Shown: positions 26,404-34,625 of the stretch, one piece after another | Position numbering within the stretch: the first letter of the stretch is position 1 | Layout of the letters: each line of letters begins with the position of its first letter | Origin: Promicromonospora sukumoe | Lineage (GTDB): Bacteria; Actinomycetota; Actinomycetes; Actinomycetales; Cellulomonadaceae | Assembly: GCF_014137995.1 (NCBI RefSeq) | Contig: NZ_JACGWV010000002.1 | Span: 1,178,001 to 1,242,000, forward strand | DNA length: 64,000 nucleotides | Direction: 5' to 3' | Program-made: the position numbers and the translations under genes | Notes under the pieces: generated by a model | The model's input: the letters and a program-made list of their open reading frames with translations, nothing else | The model's database searches: none | Told to the model about the DNA's origin: nothing

Positions 26404-26502
26404 GTGACTTCGTGTGTAGCGGTTACCGTCTCGACGCCACCCGTTCCCCGACTCGCCGCACGGAAGTCGTGGTCCGGACATCGACGACCGGCAGGTTCGT
26501 AG
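26404..26502 (+). CDS. Possible 32-aa leaderless leader peptide
   Basis: TACGGT at 26391-26396 stands 7 bases before a GTG that opens a 32-codon frame ending with TAG at 26500-26502. The next gene's GTG starts one base later (26504). The geometry matches leaderless upstream ORFs coupled to the gene behind. Codon use is only partly typical, and the peptide (starting VTSCVAVTV) matches nothing I know. A regulatory rather than protein role is more likely. Confidence 0.4.
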   Translation: MTSCVAVTVSTPPVPRLAARKSWSGHRRPAGS

Positions 26503-26503
26503 C

Positions 26504-27649
26504 GTGCGAGTAGCCATCGTTGCGGAGAGTTTCCTCCCGCAGGTGAACGGAGTCACCAACTCCGTCCTGCGGGTCCTCGAGCACCTCCACGAGCGGGGGG
26601 ACCAGGCCATGGTCCTCGCGCCCGACGCCGACGCGTCGATCGGCCACGTGCCGCCCTTCGTGAGCGGCGCGCCCGTGGTCGAGCTCGGCTCCATCGGCTT
26701 CCCGGGGTACCCGGACGTCCGACTGGTCGTGGGCAAGAAGTGGCGCACCGAGCGCACGCTCGCCACCTTCGCGCCCGACGTCGTCCACCTGGCCTCCCCC
26801 TTCATCCTCGGCTGGCGGGGCATCCTCGCCGCCGAGCGGCTGCGCCTGCCGAGCGTCGCCGTCTACCAGACCGAGGTGCCGGGATACGCGGCGCGGTACG
26901 GGCTCGGCCACTTCGAGCCCCTGCTGTGGAAGCGGGTCAAGGACATCCACGAGCGCGCGACGATGACGCTCGCGCCGTCGACCGCGACCATGCGGCAGCT
27001 CGAGGACCACGGCATCCCCAACCTGCGCCTGTGGGGCCGGGGCGTGGACACGCAGTCGTTCCACCCGGGGTTCCGGGACGAGGCCTGGCGGCGGAAGGTC
27101 GGCGCCGGGCGCGAGATCCTGGTGGGCTACGTGGGCCGGCTGGCCGCGGAGAAGCAGGTCGAGGCGCTGCGTGTGGTGCAGGACCTGCCGAACGTGCGCC
27201 TCGTGATCGTCGGCGACGGGCCCGAGCGGGACGAGCTGCGGCACGTCCTGCCCGCCGCCCACTTCACCGGGCTGCTGCGCGGCGCCGAGCTGTCGCGGGC
27301 GATGGCGAGCCTCGACGTGTTCGTCCACCCGGGCGAGCTGGAGACCTTCGGGCAGACGCTCCAGGAGGCGCACGCGAGCGGCGTCCCCGTGGTCGCGCCC
27401 GCCGCGGGCGGCCCGCTGGACATCGTCCGGCACTCCCACGACGGCTGGCTGTACCCTCCAGGTGACCACGAGGCGCTCCGGGCCCGCGTCGTCGACCTGG
27501 TGGGCGACGAGCGCAAGCGGCGGGCCTTCGGGACCGCGGCGCGCGAGCGCGCCGAGGGCCGCACGTGGCACGACATCTGCTCCGAGCTCATGGGGCACTA
27601 CGACGACGCGATCCGGGTGCACGCGAGAGCCGGCTCAGCGGAGGTATAA
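26504..27649 (+). CDS. GT4 glycosyltransferase, MgtA-like mannosyltransferase
   Basis: This 381-aa GT-B enzyme has the N-terminal pattern RVAIVAESFLPQVNGVTNSVLRVLEHL, donor-side GYVGRLAAEKQVEAL, and the EX7E region ELETFGQTLQEAHASGVPVVAP. It resembles actinobacterial GDP-mannose-dependent alpha-mannosyltransferases that act on glycolipids (MgtA type). It should work on the inner membrane face. The GTG has no ribosome binding site of its own and follows the stop of a possible leader peptide by one base. The second GT4 gene begins right after it. Confidence 0.85.
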   Translation: MRVAIVAESFLPQVNGVTNSVLRVLEHLHERGDQAMVLAPDADASIGHVPPFVSGAPVVELGSIGFPGYPDVRLVVGKKWRTERTLATFAPDVVHLASPFILGWRGILAAERLRLPSVAVYQTEVPGYAARYGLGHFEPLLWKRVKDIHERATMTLAPSTATMRQLEDHGIPNLRLWGRGVDTQSFHPGFRDEAWRRKVGAGREILVGYVGRLAAEKQVEALRVVQDLPNVRLVIVGDGPERDELRHVLPAAHFTGLLRGAELSRAMASLDVFVHPGELETFGQTLQEAHASGVPVVAPAAGGPLDIVRHSHDGWLYPPGDHEALRARVVDLVGDERKRRAFGTAARERAEGRTWHDICSELMGHYDDAIRVHARAGSAEV

Positions 27650-27650
27650 C

Positions 27651-28856
27651 TTGCGAATCGTCCACGTCGCGAACTTCTACAGCCCCCGTTCCGGGGGCAT
27701 CCGAACTGCGATGCACGCCATGGCCGGGCAGTACCTGTCGCGGGGGCACGAACCCGTGCTCGTCGTGCCGGACAAGCGGGACGGGGTCGCGTTCGTGGAC
27801 GGGGTGCGCGTCGTGAGCCTGGCGGCTCCGCGCGTGCCGTTCTCCGGCGGGTACCGCGCCGTCGTCCGGCCCGGCAAGATGCGTGGCCTGCTGGAGACGC
27901 TCGCGCCCGACCGCCTTGAGGTGAGCGACCGGACCACCCTCGCCGGCCTGGGCGACTGGGCCCGGGAGGCCGGCATCCCGTCGCTGATGATGCTGCACGA
28001 GCGGGTCGACGGCGTGCTGCGGTCCTGGCTGCCCGGCGGCGCCGAGGGCGGCTACGCGTCGGCGTTCGGCGCCGCGGCGACCCCGGCGCTGGCCGACCGC
28101 TACAACCTCGCCACGGTCACCCGGTTCGACCGGCTCGTGGCCACGACGCACTTCGCCGCGGGCGAGGTGGAGCGCCTCGCCGACCGCGTGCGGGCCACCA
28201 CGATCCCGCCGCTGTATCGGGTGCCGCTCGGCGTGGACCTGGAACGGTTCCGGCCCGACCGGTACTCCGACGAGGCGCGCGCCGAGTACGCGCCCCCGGG
28301 CACCGCGCTGATCGTGCTGGCGAGCCGGCAGTCCACGGAGAAGCGGCCCGACCTCGCGATCGACGCCGCCGCCCAGCTCGTGCGCGACGGACGGCCCGTG
28401 CGGCTCGTCGTGGCGGGCTCCGGGCCGCTGCTGCCGAAGATGCGGCGCCGGGCCGAGGCCGCCGGGCTGCCGCACCGGTTCCTCTCGTTCATCCCCGACC
28501 GCGACCGGCTCGCGACCCTGCTGACCTGCGCCGACGTCGTGATCGCCCCCGGCCCCATCGAGACGTTCGGCCTCGCGGCGCTGGAGGCCCTGGCCTCCGG
28601 GACGCCCGTCGTGTGCAGCTCGTCCAGCGCGCTCCCGGAGGTGGTCGGCACCGCGGGCGCCGCCGCCCCGCCCGAGGCGTCGGCCCTCGCGCTCGCCCTG
28701 CACGAGGTGCTGGACCGCGAGGTGGAGGAGCGGCGCAAGGCCGCCCGCGCCCGCGCGGAGCTGTTCCCGTGGAGCGCCACGGGCGAGGCGATGCTCGCAC
28801 TGCACTCCCGCAAGGCCTACGACCTGGCCGACTCCGGCGCTGCGGGGCGACGGTGA
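27651..28856 (+). CDS. GT4 glycosyltransferase
   Basis: The 401-aa GT-B enzyme begins RIVHVANFYSPRSGGIRTAM, a start often seen in GT4 proteins of actinobacteria, and has ASRQSTEKRPDLAIDAAAQL and the EX7E region PIETFGLAALEALASGTPVV. Donor and acceptor are unknown; a mannolipid or cell-wall glycan is likely from its partner. I chose TTG at 27651 because GGAGGT lies 6 bases before it and the frame then starts exactly at the conserved N-terminus; the longer frame upstream runs inside the previous gene. Confidence 0.84.
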   Translation: MRIVHVANFYSPRSGGIRTAMHAMAGQYLSRGHEPVLVVPDKRDGVAFVDGVRVVSLAAPRVPFSGGYRAVVRPGKMRGLLETLAPDRLEVSDRTTLAGLGDWAREAGIPSLMMLHERVDGVLRSWLPGGAEGGYASAFGAAATPALADRYNLATVTRFDRLVATTHFAAGEVERLADRVRATTIPPLYRVPLGVDLERFRPDRYSDEARAEYAPPGTALIVLASRQSTEKRPDLAIDAAAQLVRDGRPVRLVVAGSGPLLPKMRRRAEAAGLPHRFLSFIPDRDRLATLLTCADVVIAPGPIETFGLAALEALASGTPVVCSSSSALPEVVGTAGAAAPPEASALALALHEVLDREVEERRKAARARAELFPWSATGEAMLALHSRKAYDLADSGAAGRR

Positions 28857-28857
28857 G

Positions 28858-29826
28858 ATGACGACGCCGGGGGTACGCGAGAGCTGCTTCCGGCTGGTCG
28901 CCCTCGGTGACTCGATCACCGCGGGCGTGGGCGACACCGTCGGCCCGGACGCCGTGCACGGCCCCGGCTGGGCCGCGCACCTCGCCGCCCTCCTCGGCGT
29001 GGACGAGTTCACGAACCTCGCCACCAACGGCGCCCGCTCCCGCGACGTCGCGGACACCCAGCTCGACGCCGCGCTCGCCCTCCGGCCCCGGCTCGCGACC
29101 GTGCTCGTGGGCGGCAACGACGTGCTGCGCAGCGACTTCGACGCCCGGTTCACGCTCGCCGACCTGCACCGCTGCGTCGGTGCGCTGCGCCAGGCCGGGG
29201 CCGACGTCGTGCTCGTGCGCCTGCCGGTGATCGGCCTGTTCGAGCTCGCGCCCCGGCTGGTCCGGCACGTGATGCGGCGGCGGGTCGCGGCGATCAACGC
29301 GGCCGTCGACGAGGTGGCGGGGGCGGTGCTGGGCCCTGTGGTCGGGTCGGGTGCGAGCTCGGTCGGTTGCCCTGAGACCGGTCCAACGACCGACCGGTCT
29401 CAGGGCAACGGACCGAGCTCATCTTCGACCCCTGGCAGAGTGGTGGTGGTTGACGCCGTGGCGGCCATCGCGCCCGCCGGGGAGAAGGCCTGGCACATCG
29501 ACCGGGTGCACCCCTCGCCCGCCGGGCACCGACGGCTGGCGGCCGGCGTCGCGGACGCGCTGGCGGACCTCGACCCCGCGTACGCGACCGCCGACGCCGC
29601 CCTGCTGCCCGCGGCGCCCGACCCGCCGTCGGCCCGGCAGCGCCTGGTGTGGCTGCTGCGGGCCGGGCTGCCGTGGTGCGTGCGCCGGGGCCGGGACTTC
29701 CTGCCCGGGCTGCTCCGCTCCGTGGTGCACGACCTGCGGGCGGAGCGCGCGTTCACCCCCGGCGGGATGGTGACGAGCCTCGCGGACTCGGGTCTCGATC
29801 CCCGACGGCGGATCGGCCGGGGCTGA
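28858..29826 (+). CDS. SGNH/GDSL hydrolase with an inserted hairpin segment
   Basis: This 322-aa esterase-like protein has the SGNH blocks: ALGDSIT (Ser19), GARSRDV, VGGNDVL and DRVHPSPAGH (catalytic Asp-x-x-His). It has no signal peptide, so it acts inside the cell or on the membrane face, perhaps as an acyl-esterase on the glycolipids made by the two GT4 enzymes before it. Residues about 165-190 are encoded by an inverted-repeat insertion and look foreign (SSVGCPETGPTTDRSQGNG). The C-terminal 74 bases overlap the convergent reductase gene. Confidence 0.82.
   Translation: MTTPGVRESCFRLVALGDSITAGVGDTVGPDAVHGPGWAAHLAALLGVDEFTNLATNGARSRDVADTQLDAALALRPRLATVLVGGNDVLRSDFDARFTLADLHRCVGALRQAGADVVLVRLPVIGLFELAPRLVRHVMRRRVAAINAAVDEVAGAVLGPVVGSGASSVGCPETGPTTDRSQGNGPSSSSTPGRVVVVDAVAAIAPAGEKAWHIDRVHPSPAGHRRLAAGVADALADLDPAYATADAALLPAAPDPPSARQRLVWLLRAGLPWCVRRGRDFLPGLLRSVVHDLRAERAFTPGGMVTSLADSGLDPRRRIGRG
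29355..29420. repeat. Inverted-repeat hairpin inside the SGNH hydrolase gene
   Basis: Arms 29355-29382 and 29393-29420 pair over 28 positions with one mismatch, around a ten-base loop. The element keeps the reading frame and adds about 22 codons between the GND block and the final catalytic block. It is unrelated in sequence to the TGTCAGAC family. Confidence 0.85.
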
Positions 29827-30718
29827 CCGGCCGCATCGCGTCGATGATCCGGGTCCAGTTGTCGGCGCCGTGGCCGCGCTCGCGCGCCCAGGTGTAGTAC
29901 GCCCGGACCGCCCCGGGCAGTCCGCTGTCGACGCCGGCCGCCTCGCTGGCCGCGACGATGTGGTCGGCGGTCGCGCCCATCATCGTGACCGTGCTCAGGT
30001 GCCCCGGGTGCTCGCCGGCCTCGAGCTGGGCGGCCGGGTTCTCGCCCACCTCCAGCATCTCGGCCGTGCCGTTCAGGGTCTGGAGCAGCTCGGGCATGGA
30101 CGCCGTCGCCGTGACGCCCGCCGTCTCCAGGAGGGCCGTGGCGTGCATCAGGGCCGCGAGCGAGGTGAGGAACACGTCGAGGTTGGCCTGGTACATGAGC
30201 TGCGCCAGCCCCGGGTCCTCGCCGAGGTAGCGGGGCGCGCCGATCGTGGCCAGCGCGTCGCGGTGAGCCTCCAGCAGTTCGGCCGGGCCGCTGTAGTAGA
30301 CGTAAGCCGCGTCGGTGCCGACCATCGGCGCGGGGTTCATCACGCCGCCGGTCAGGAAGCGCGCGCCGTGCCGGGCCGCCCACGCGGCGCCCTCGCGGGT
30401 GCGGTCGGGCGTGTCCGAGCTGAGGTTCACGAGGGTGCGGCCCGCGAGCGCCGCCGCCTCCCCGGGCGCCGCCCCCGCCGTCGTCTCCCCGAGGATGTCG
30501 TACATCGCCTGGTAGTCGGTGAGGCTCAGGATCACCAGGTCGCTCGCGGCGACGGCGTCGGCGGGCGTGTCCGCGAGCCGCGCCCCGGCCGCGACCACCT
30601 CGCCGGCGCGGCTGGGCGTCCGGTTCCAGACGGTGACGGGGTGGCCCGCGGCGAGCAGGGTGCGGACCATGGCCTGGCCCATCGGGCCGAGGCCGAGGAC
30701 GGTGACGGGCGTGCTCAT
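29753..30718 (-). CDS. NAD(P)-dependent reductase, imine reductase-like (first of a tandem pair)
   Basis: The 321-aa protein has the 6-phosphogluconate dehydrogenase-type NADP-binding domain (VTVLGLGPMGQAMVRTLLAAGHPVTVWNRTP) and an all-helical C-terminal domain as in imine reductases and beta-hydroxyacid dehydrogenases. Substrate not known. It overlaps the SGNH gene by 74 bases tail to tail, and its start overlaps the stop of the second reductase (ATGA). Both are probably co-transcribed from the promoter beside the HxlR gene. Confidence 0.83.
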   Translation of the reverse strand: MSTPVTVLGLGPMGQAMVRTLLAAGHPVTVWNRTPSRAGEVVAAGARLADTPADAVAASDLVILSLTDYQAMYDILGETTAGAAPGEAAALAGRTLVNLSSDTPDRTREGAAWAARHGARFLTGGVMNPAPMVGTDAAYVYYSGPAELLEAHRDALATIGAPRYLGEDPGLAQLMYQANLDVFLTSLAALMHATALLETAGVTATASMPELLQTLNGTAEMLEVGENPAAQLEAGEHPGHLSTVTMMGATADHIVAASEAAGVDSGLPGAVRAYYTWARERGHGADNWTRIIDAMRPVSPGRSAVGDRDPSPRGSSPSRRG

Positions 30719-31602
30719 CGGGTGACCTCCGCCCTGGCCCGCAGGCTCTCGTAGATCCGGGCGAAGGCCTCGGCGCCGTGCCCCTGGGCGATCTGCGCGC
30801 TGATCAGCGCCTGCACGGCGGCGACGGGTGCGGGGTCGACGCCCTGCTCCTCGCTGGCGCGCACGATGTGGCTCAGGTCGGAGAAGTCCAGGCTCTGCTG
30901 GCCGGCGACGGTGTAGTCGCCGCCGTCGACCACCGCGGCGTCGTGGGCGAAGCCGGCCGTCATGGCGCTGAGGAACGGGGTGGCGCGGGCCGCGAACTCG
31001 GTGGCGGTCATCCCGGCGGAGCCGGCCATCGCGGCGCCGTGCAGGAACCCGGCGAACATCGTGTACATGCCCGAGAGCATCGCCAGGTCGAACAGCGAGG
31101 CCAGGCCGGGGTCGGCGCCGTCGTACGTGCTGGTGGCCCAGCGGTCGAGCACGGGGCGGACGTCGTCGAACACCTCGCGCGGGCCGCTGTACAGGATCGA
31201 CGCGTCGCTGGTGCCGATCATGGGCGGGGTCGCCATGATCGCGCCGTCCAGGTAGCGGACGCCATGCCGGTCCGCCCAGGCGGCGAGCTCCCGGGCCTCG
31301 TTCGGGGTGGTGGTCGTGAGGTTCACCAGCGTGCTCCCCCGCATCCTGCCGAGCACGGGATCGAGCGTCTCGTGCATCGAGGCGTGGTCGAGCAGGCAGG
31401 CGACGACCAGCGGGTGGGCCGTCACGGCGTCGGCGATGCCCGACGGCGCGGCGGCTCCCCGCGCGCTCAGCGCGGTGGCTCGGGCGGGGGCGCGGTTCCA
31501 GACGGTCGTGGCGTGGCCGGCGTCGAGCAGCGCGGCGGCGAGCGCGCTGCCCATCGCGCCCAGCCCGAGCACCGTGACGCCGGTGCTCTCGGGGGTGGTC
31601 AT
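30715..31602 (-). CDS. NAD(P)-dependent reductase, imine reductase-like (second of a tandem pair)
   Basis: This 295-aa protein is a paralog of the next gene: VTVLGLGAMGSALAAALLDAGHATTVWNRAPARA binds NADP, and DGAIMATPPMIGTSDASILYSGP parallels GGVMNPAPMVGTDAAYVYYSGP. The tandem pair may form a heterodimer, since imine reductases work as intertwined dimers (inference). GGAGGAGAA precedes the ATG at 31602. It is divergent from the HxlR gene, with three GTACTT boxes between. Confidence 0.83.
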   Translation of the reverse strand: MTTPESTGVTVLGLGAMGSALAAALLDAGHATTVWNRAPARATALSARGAAAPSGIADAVTAHPLVVACLLDHASMHETLDPVLGRMRGSTLVNLTTTTPNEARELAAWADRHGVRYLDGAIMATPPMIGTSDASILYSGPREVFDDVRPVLDRWATSTYDGADPGLASLFDLAMLSGMYTMFAGFLHGAAMAGSAGMTATEFAARATPFLSAMTAGFAHDAAVVDGGDYTVAGQQSLDFSDLSHIVRASEEQGVDPAPVAAVQALISAQIAQGHGAEAFARIYESLRARAEVTR

Positions 31603-31663
31603 GGTGGTTCTCCTCCGGTCGGTGGGGACCTGACCATGCTCACCGGGGGACGTACTATCGTGG

Positions 31664-31706
31664 AAGTACCCACTAATTACTGGGGTACTTACCTCTTGGT
31701 AAGTAC
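31664..31706. promoter_or_regulatory. HxlR operator region with three GTACTT boxes
   Basis: AAGTACCC (31664-31671) pairs with GGGTACTT (31683-31690), and GTACTTACC (31685-31693) pairs with GGTAAGTAC (31698-31706). The middle box is shared by both inverted repeats. They lie between the HxlR gene and the two reductases, so autoregulation plus control of the reductases is likely. Confidence 0.65.
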
Positions 31707-31729
31707 CCTTTCGCGACAAGGAGCGCTCG

Positions 31730-32110
31730 ATGGCGAAGGCACCCCGCAACGGCCCGTACATCTGCGGCATCGACGCCGCCCTCGACGTCGTGAGCGGCAA
31801 GTGGAAGGGCCTGATCCTCTGGGAGCTGGACGAGCACGGCGTGCGCCGGTTCGCGGAGCTGCGGCGCGGGCTGCCGGGCGTGAGCGAGAAGATGCTGACC
31901 CAGCACCTGCGGGAGATGGAGGCCGACGGGCTGGTGACCCGGCGGGTGCACGCCGAGGTGCCGCCGCGCGTCGAGTACTCGCTGACGGAGCACGGCCGGA
32001 CGCTCAACGCGGCGCTCGCGCCGCTGGGCGACTGGGGCGTGGACAGGCTGCGGCGGGAGCGGTCCGAGCTGGTGGAGCACCGCGACGCCGCCGCGCTCCC
32101 CCGGCCCTAG
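31730..32110 (+). CDS. HxlR-family transcriptional regulator
   Basis: This 126-aa winged-helix protein has the HxlR pattern (CGIDAALDVVSGKWKGLILWEL, RFAELRRGLPGVSEKMLTQHLREMEADGLV, PPRVEYSLTEHGRTL). The Cys in YICGIDAAL is in the position of the redox-sensing cysteine found in aldehyde- or quinone-sensing members. It probably controls the divergent reductase pair, for example in response to reactive carbonyls. AAGGAG precedes the ATG. Its stop overlaps the convergent regulator by four bases. Confidence 0.88.
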   Translation: MAKAPRNGPYICGIDAALDVVSGKWKGLILWELDEHGVRRFAELRRGLPGVSEKMLTQHLREMEADGLVTRRVHAEVPPRVEYSLTEHGRTLNAALAPLGDWGVDRLRRERSELVEHRDAAALPRP

Positions 32111-32961
32111 CCGGCGTCGAGGTCGCCGAGCGAGCCGAGCAGGCGGAGCTGGTCGTCGGCCGCCCCGGGCTGCGGGGTGAACACGATCATGACCGGGCCC
32201 GGGCTGCCGGGCAGCGGGTACGCGTCCCACTCCATCGCGATGTCGCCGACCCGCGCATGGTGGATCACCTTGGCGCCGTGCACGCTCTCGCGGACGTCGT
32301 GCCGCGCCCACAGCCGGCGGAACTCCGCGCTGCGGATGCTGAGCCCACCCACGAGGGCGACGGCCCGCGGGTGGTCGGGGTCGGCCGCGACGGCGGTGCG
32401 CAGCATCCCGATGTAGTCGAGGGCGGTCGTCTCCCAGTCCGCGCAGTGCAGCCGCATCCCCTCCTCGTCGAACAGGGCGGTCAGGAAGTTGCGACGTTCG
32501 GGCGGGTAGGCCTCCGGGTCGCCGAGCAGTGCGGCGGCGAGGTCGTTCCACGCGAGCAGGTCGAGGTGGCGGCCGAGCACGACGGCGGGCACCCCCATGT
32601 GGGCCAGCAGGCGCGCCGTGCTCGCGGGCACCCGCTCGGGCCGACGGCGGACGGGCGGCGCCGCGAGCTGCCGGGTCGCCCGCGCGAGCATGAGCATGTG
32701 CCGCCGCTCGATCTCGTCGAGCTCCAGGGCGTCGGCGAGCGAGTCGAGCACGGCGTCCGACGGGCGCACGTTCCGGCCCTGCTCCAGGCGCTGGTAGTAG
32801 TCGGCGCTGAGCCCGGCGAGCATCGCGACCTCCTCGCGGCGCAGGCCGTCGACCTTGCGCCGCGGGCCGGGCTCCAGCCCCAGGTCCTCGGGCGTGGTGC
32901 GCTGCCGGCGGGCCCGCAGGAAGTCGCCGAGCTCGCGCGCGTAGGTCTGCTCCGCCGTCAT
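32107..32961 (-). CDS. XRE-family regulator with MmyB-like ligand domain
   Basis: This 284-aa protein has an N-terminal helix-turn-helix (GLRREEVAMLAGLSADYYQRLEQGRNVRPSDAVLDSLADAL) and a C-terminal MmyB-like domain (VLGRHLDLLAWNDLAAALLGD; PVMIVFTPQPGAADDQL), which binds fatty acids in a solved relative. It is divergent from the SDR gene at 33065, its probable target, as is common for this family. GGAGGG precedes the ATG at 32961. Confidence 0.88.
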   Translation of the reverse strand: MTAEQTYARELGDFLRARRQRTTPEDLGLEPGPRRKVDGLRREEVAMLAGLSADYYQRLEQGRNVRPSDAVLDSLADALELDEIERRHMLMLARATRQLAAPPVRRRPERVPASTARLLAHMGVPAVVLGRHLDLLAWNDLAAALLGDPEAYPPERRNFLTALFDEEGMRLHCADWETTALDYIGMLRTAVAADPDHPRAVALVGGLSIRSAEFRRLWARHDVRESVHGAKVIHHARVGDIAMEWDAYPLPGSPGPVMIVFTPQPGAADDQLRLLGSLGDLDAG

Positions 32962-33064
32962 GCCCTCCAGTGTGCGCCTGGCGAGCGGGCCCAGGGTGGT
33001 CCTGGCAGACCGAGGGAGGCGAGGACGCGTGAGGGCCGACTGGAGCGGCCTAGCGTCACCGGCC

Positions 33065-33982
33065 ATGACCTGGAACGCAGCAGACATCCCTGACCAGACC
33101 GGCCGGCTCGCCGTCGTGACCGGGGCCAACTCGGGCCTCGGGCTCGTCACCGCGACCGAGCTCGCGCGGCACGGCGCCGACGTCGTCCTCGCCGTCCGGA
33201 ACACCACCGCGGGCGACGCCGCCGCGCGCACCATCGCGGAGGCCGTGCCGGGAGCGAAGCTCCGGGTACGGCGGCTCGACCTCGCGTCGCTCGCGTCCGT
33301 GGCGACGTTCGCCGACGCCGTCGCGGAGGAGCTCGGGCAGATCGACCTGCTGGTGAACAACGCCGGACTGGTGCTCCTGGGGCCGCGCCGCACCACGTCC
33401 GACGGCTTCGAGCTGCACCTCGGCACCAACATGCTGGGCCACTTCGCGCTCACCGGGCGGCTGCTCCCGCTGCTGGCCCGGGGCGACGCTCCGCGCGTCG
33501 TCTCGCTCAGCTCGATCACGCACAAGACCGCGCACCTCGCGTTCGACGACCTCATGTCGGAGCGCGACTACCGCGCCGCGCCCGCCTACGGGGCGTCGAA
33601 GCTCGCCACCACGGTGTTCGGGATCGAGCTCGACCGGCGCCTGCGCGCCATCGGGTCGCCGGTGCTCAGCACGCTCGCCCACCCCGGCCTGTCCAGCACC
33701 AACCTCACGCCGCGCGCCTGGGAGCACCGGGGCCGGATCGGCGGGTGGACGGCGCGGCTGGGGCTGCTCGCGACCCAGCCCGTCGAGCAGGGTGCACTGC
33801 CGCAGCTCCACGCCGCCACGGCACCCGGGGTGCGCGGCGGGCAGTTCTTCGGCCCCGGCAGGTTCCGCGAGACGCGGGGCCGGGTCGCGGAGGTGCGGGC
33901 GTCCGCCGAGGCGACCGACCTCGTCGTCGGGCGGCGGCTGTGGGACGCGGCGCAGGGGCTGACCGGGGTGGCGTACCTCTAG
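33065..33982 (+). CDS. Short-chain dehydrogenase/reductase
   Basis: The 305-aa enzyme has the classical SDR layout: TGANSGLG (NADP site), NNAGLV, catalytic Ser in SLSSITHK and YGASK (Tyr-x3-Lys). Its length and pattern fit the retinol-dehydrogenase-like or oxidoreductase branch that acts on aldehydes or ketones. It is controlled most likely by the divergent MmyB-type regulator. ATG has TAGCGT 8 bases ahead and no ribosome binding site. Confidence 0.88.
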   Translation: MTWNAADIPDQTGRLAVVTGANSGLGLVTATELARHGADVVLAVRNTTAGDAAARTIAEAVPGAKLRVRRLDLASLASVATFADAVAEELGQIDLLVNNAGLVLLGPRRTTSDGFELHLGTNMLGHFALTGRLLPLLARGDAPRVVSLSSITHKTAHLAFDDLMSERDYRAAPAYGASKLATTVFGIELDRRLRAIGSPVLSTLAHPGLSSTNLTPRAWEHRGRIGGWTARLGLLATQPVEQGALPQLHAATAPGVRGGQFFGPGRFRETRGRVAEVRASAEATDLVVGRRLWDAAQGLTGVAYL

Positions 33983-33995
33983 CGCTTTGGGGGAC

Positions 33996-34421
33996 TCAGG
34001 CTTCGGGGGTCTCGCCGGCCAGGGGCATCAGGCCGCGCTCGGCGAACACGCGCTTCGCCGCGGCGACGGCGTTCAGGGCGCGCGGGAACCCGCAGTAGAC
34101 CGAGCTGTGCAGGAACACCTCGATGATCTGCTGCGGGGTGAGCCCGACGTTGAGCGAGGCGCCGATGTGCACCTCGAGCTGGGCCTCGCTGCCGCCGATG
34201 GCGGTGAGGATACCGAGCGTCACGAGCTGGCGCTGCTGCGGGGCCAGCTCGGGGCGGGCGTAGATGTCGCCGTAGCCCCACGCGACGATCTGGTGCCCGA
34301 GCTCTGGAGCGATGTCGGCCAGCGACTCGATGACCTGATGGCCGGCGTGGTCGTGGATGGCGTCGAGGGCTGCCTTGCCGGATGCGAACCGCTCCGCGCG
34401 CAACGTCTCGTTCTCGGACAT
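33996..34421 (-). CDS. Carboxymuconolactone decarboxylase family protein
   Basis: The 141-aa protein matches the CMD/AhpD fold: LGHQIVAWGYGDIYARPELAPQQRQLVTLGILTAIG and IGASLNVGLTPQQIIEVFLHSSVYCGFPRALNA. It lacks the CxxC of AhpD peroxidase partners, having a single Cys in VYCGFP, so it is more like a gamma-carboxymuconolactone decarboxylase or an unassigned relative. There is no catechol pathway nearby. It is convergent with the SDR gene. Confidence 0.85.
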   Translation of the reverse strand: MSENETLRAERFASGKAALDAIHDHAGHQVIESLADIAPELGHQIVAWGYGDIYARPELAPQQRQLVTLGILTAIGGSEAQLEVHIGASLNVGLTPQQIIEVFLHSSVYCGFPRALNAVAAAKRVFAERGLMPLAGETPEA

Positions 34422-34625
34422 CGTTTTGCTCCTTCGGGGCTGCCTGCAGGGGTGTCGTGGGCTCGTGCGGTGCCACAAGGGCGAGCGCCGGTGGGCGCGA
34501 CCCCAAGTCGAACTCATGAAAGGCCAACGACGCAAGACCTCGGGGGTGATATATGCCCAGGTCAACCTTGCTTTTTGTGAAAATCTTCCCGAGCGTACAC
34601 GAAGCCGGGTGCTAACTTCGTCGGC

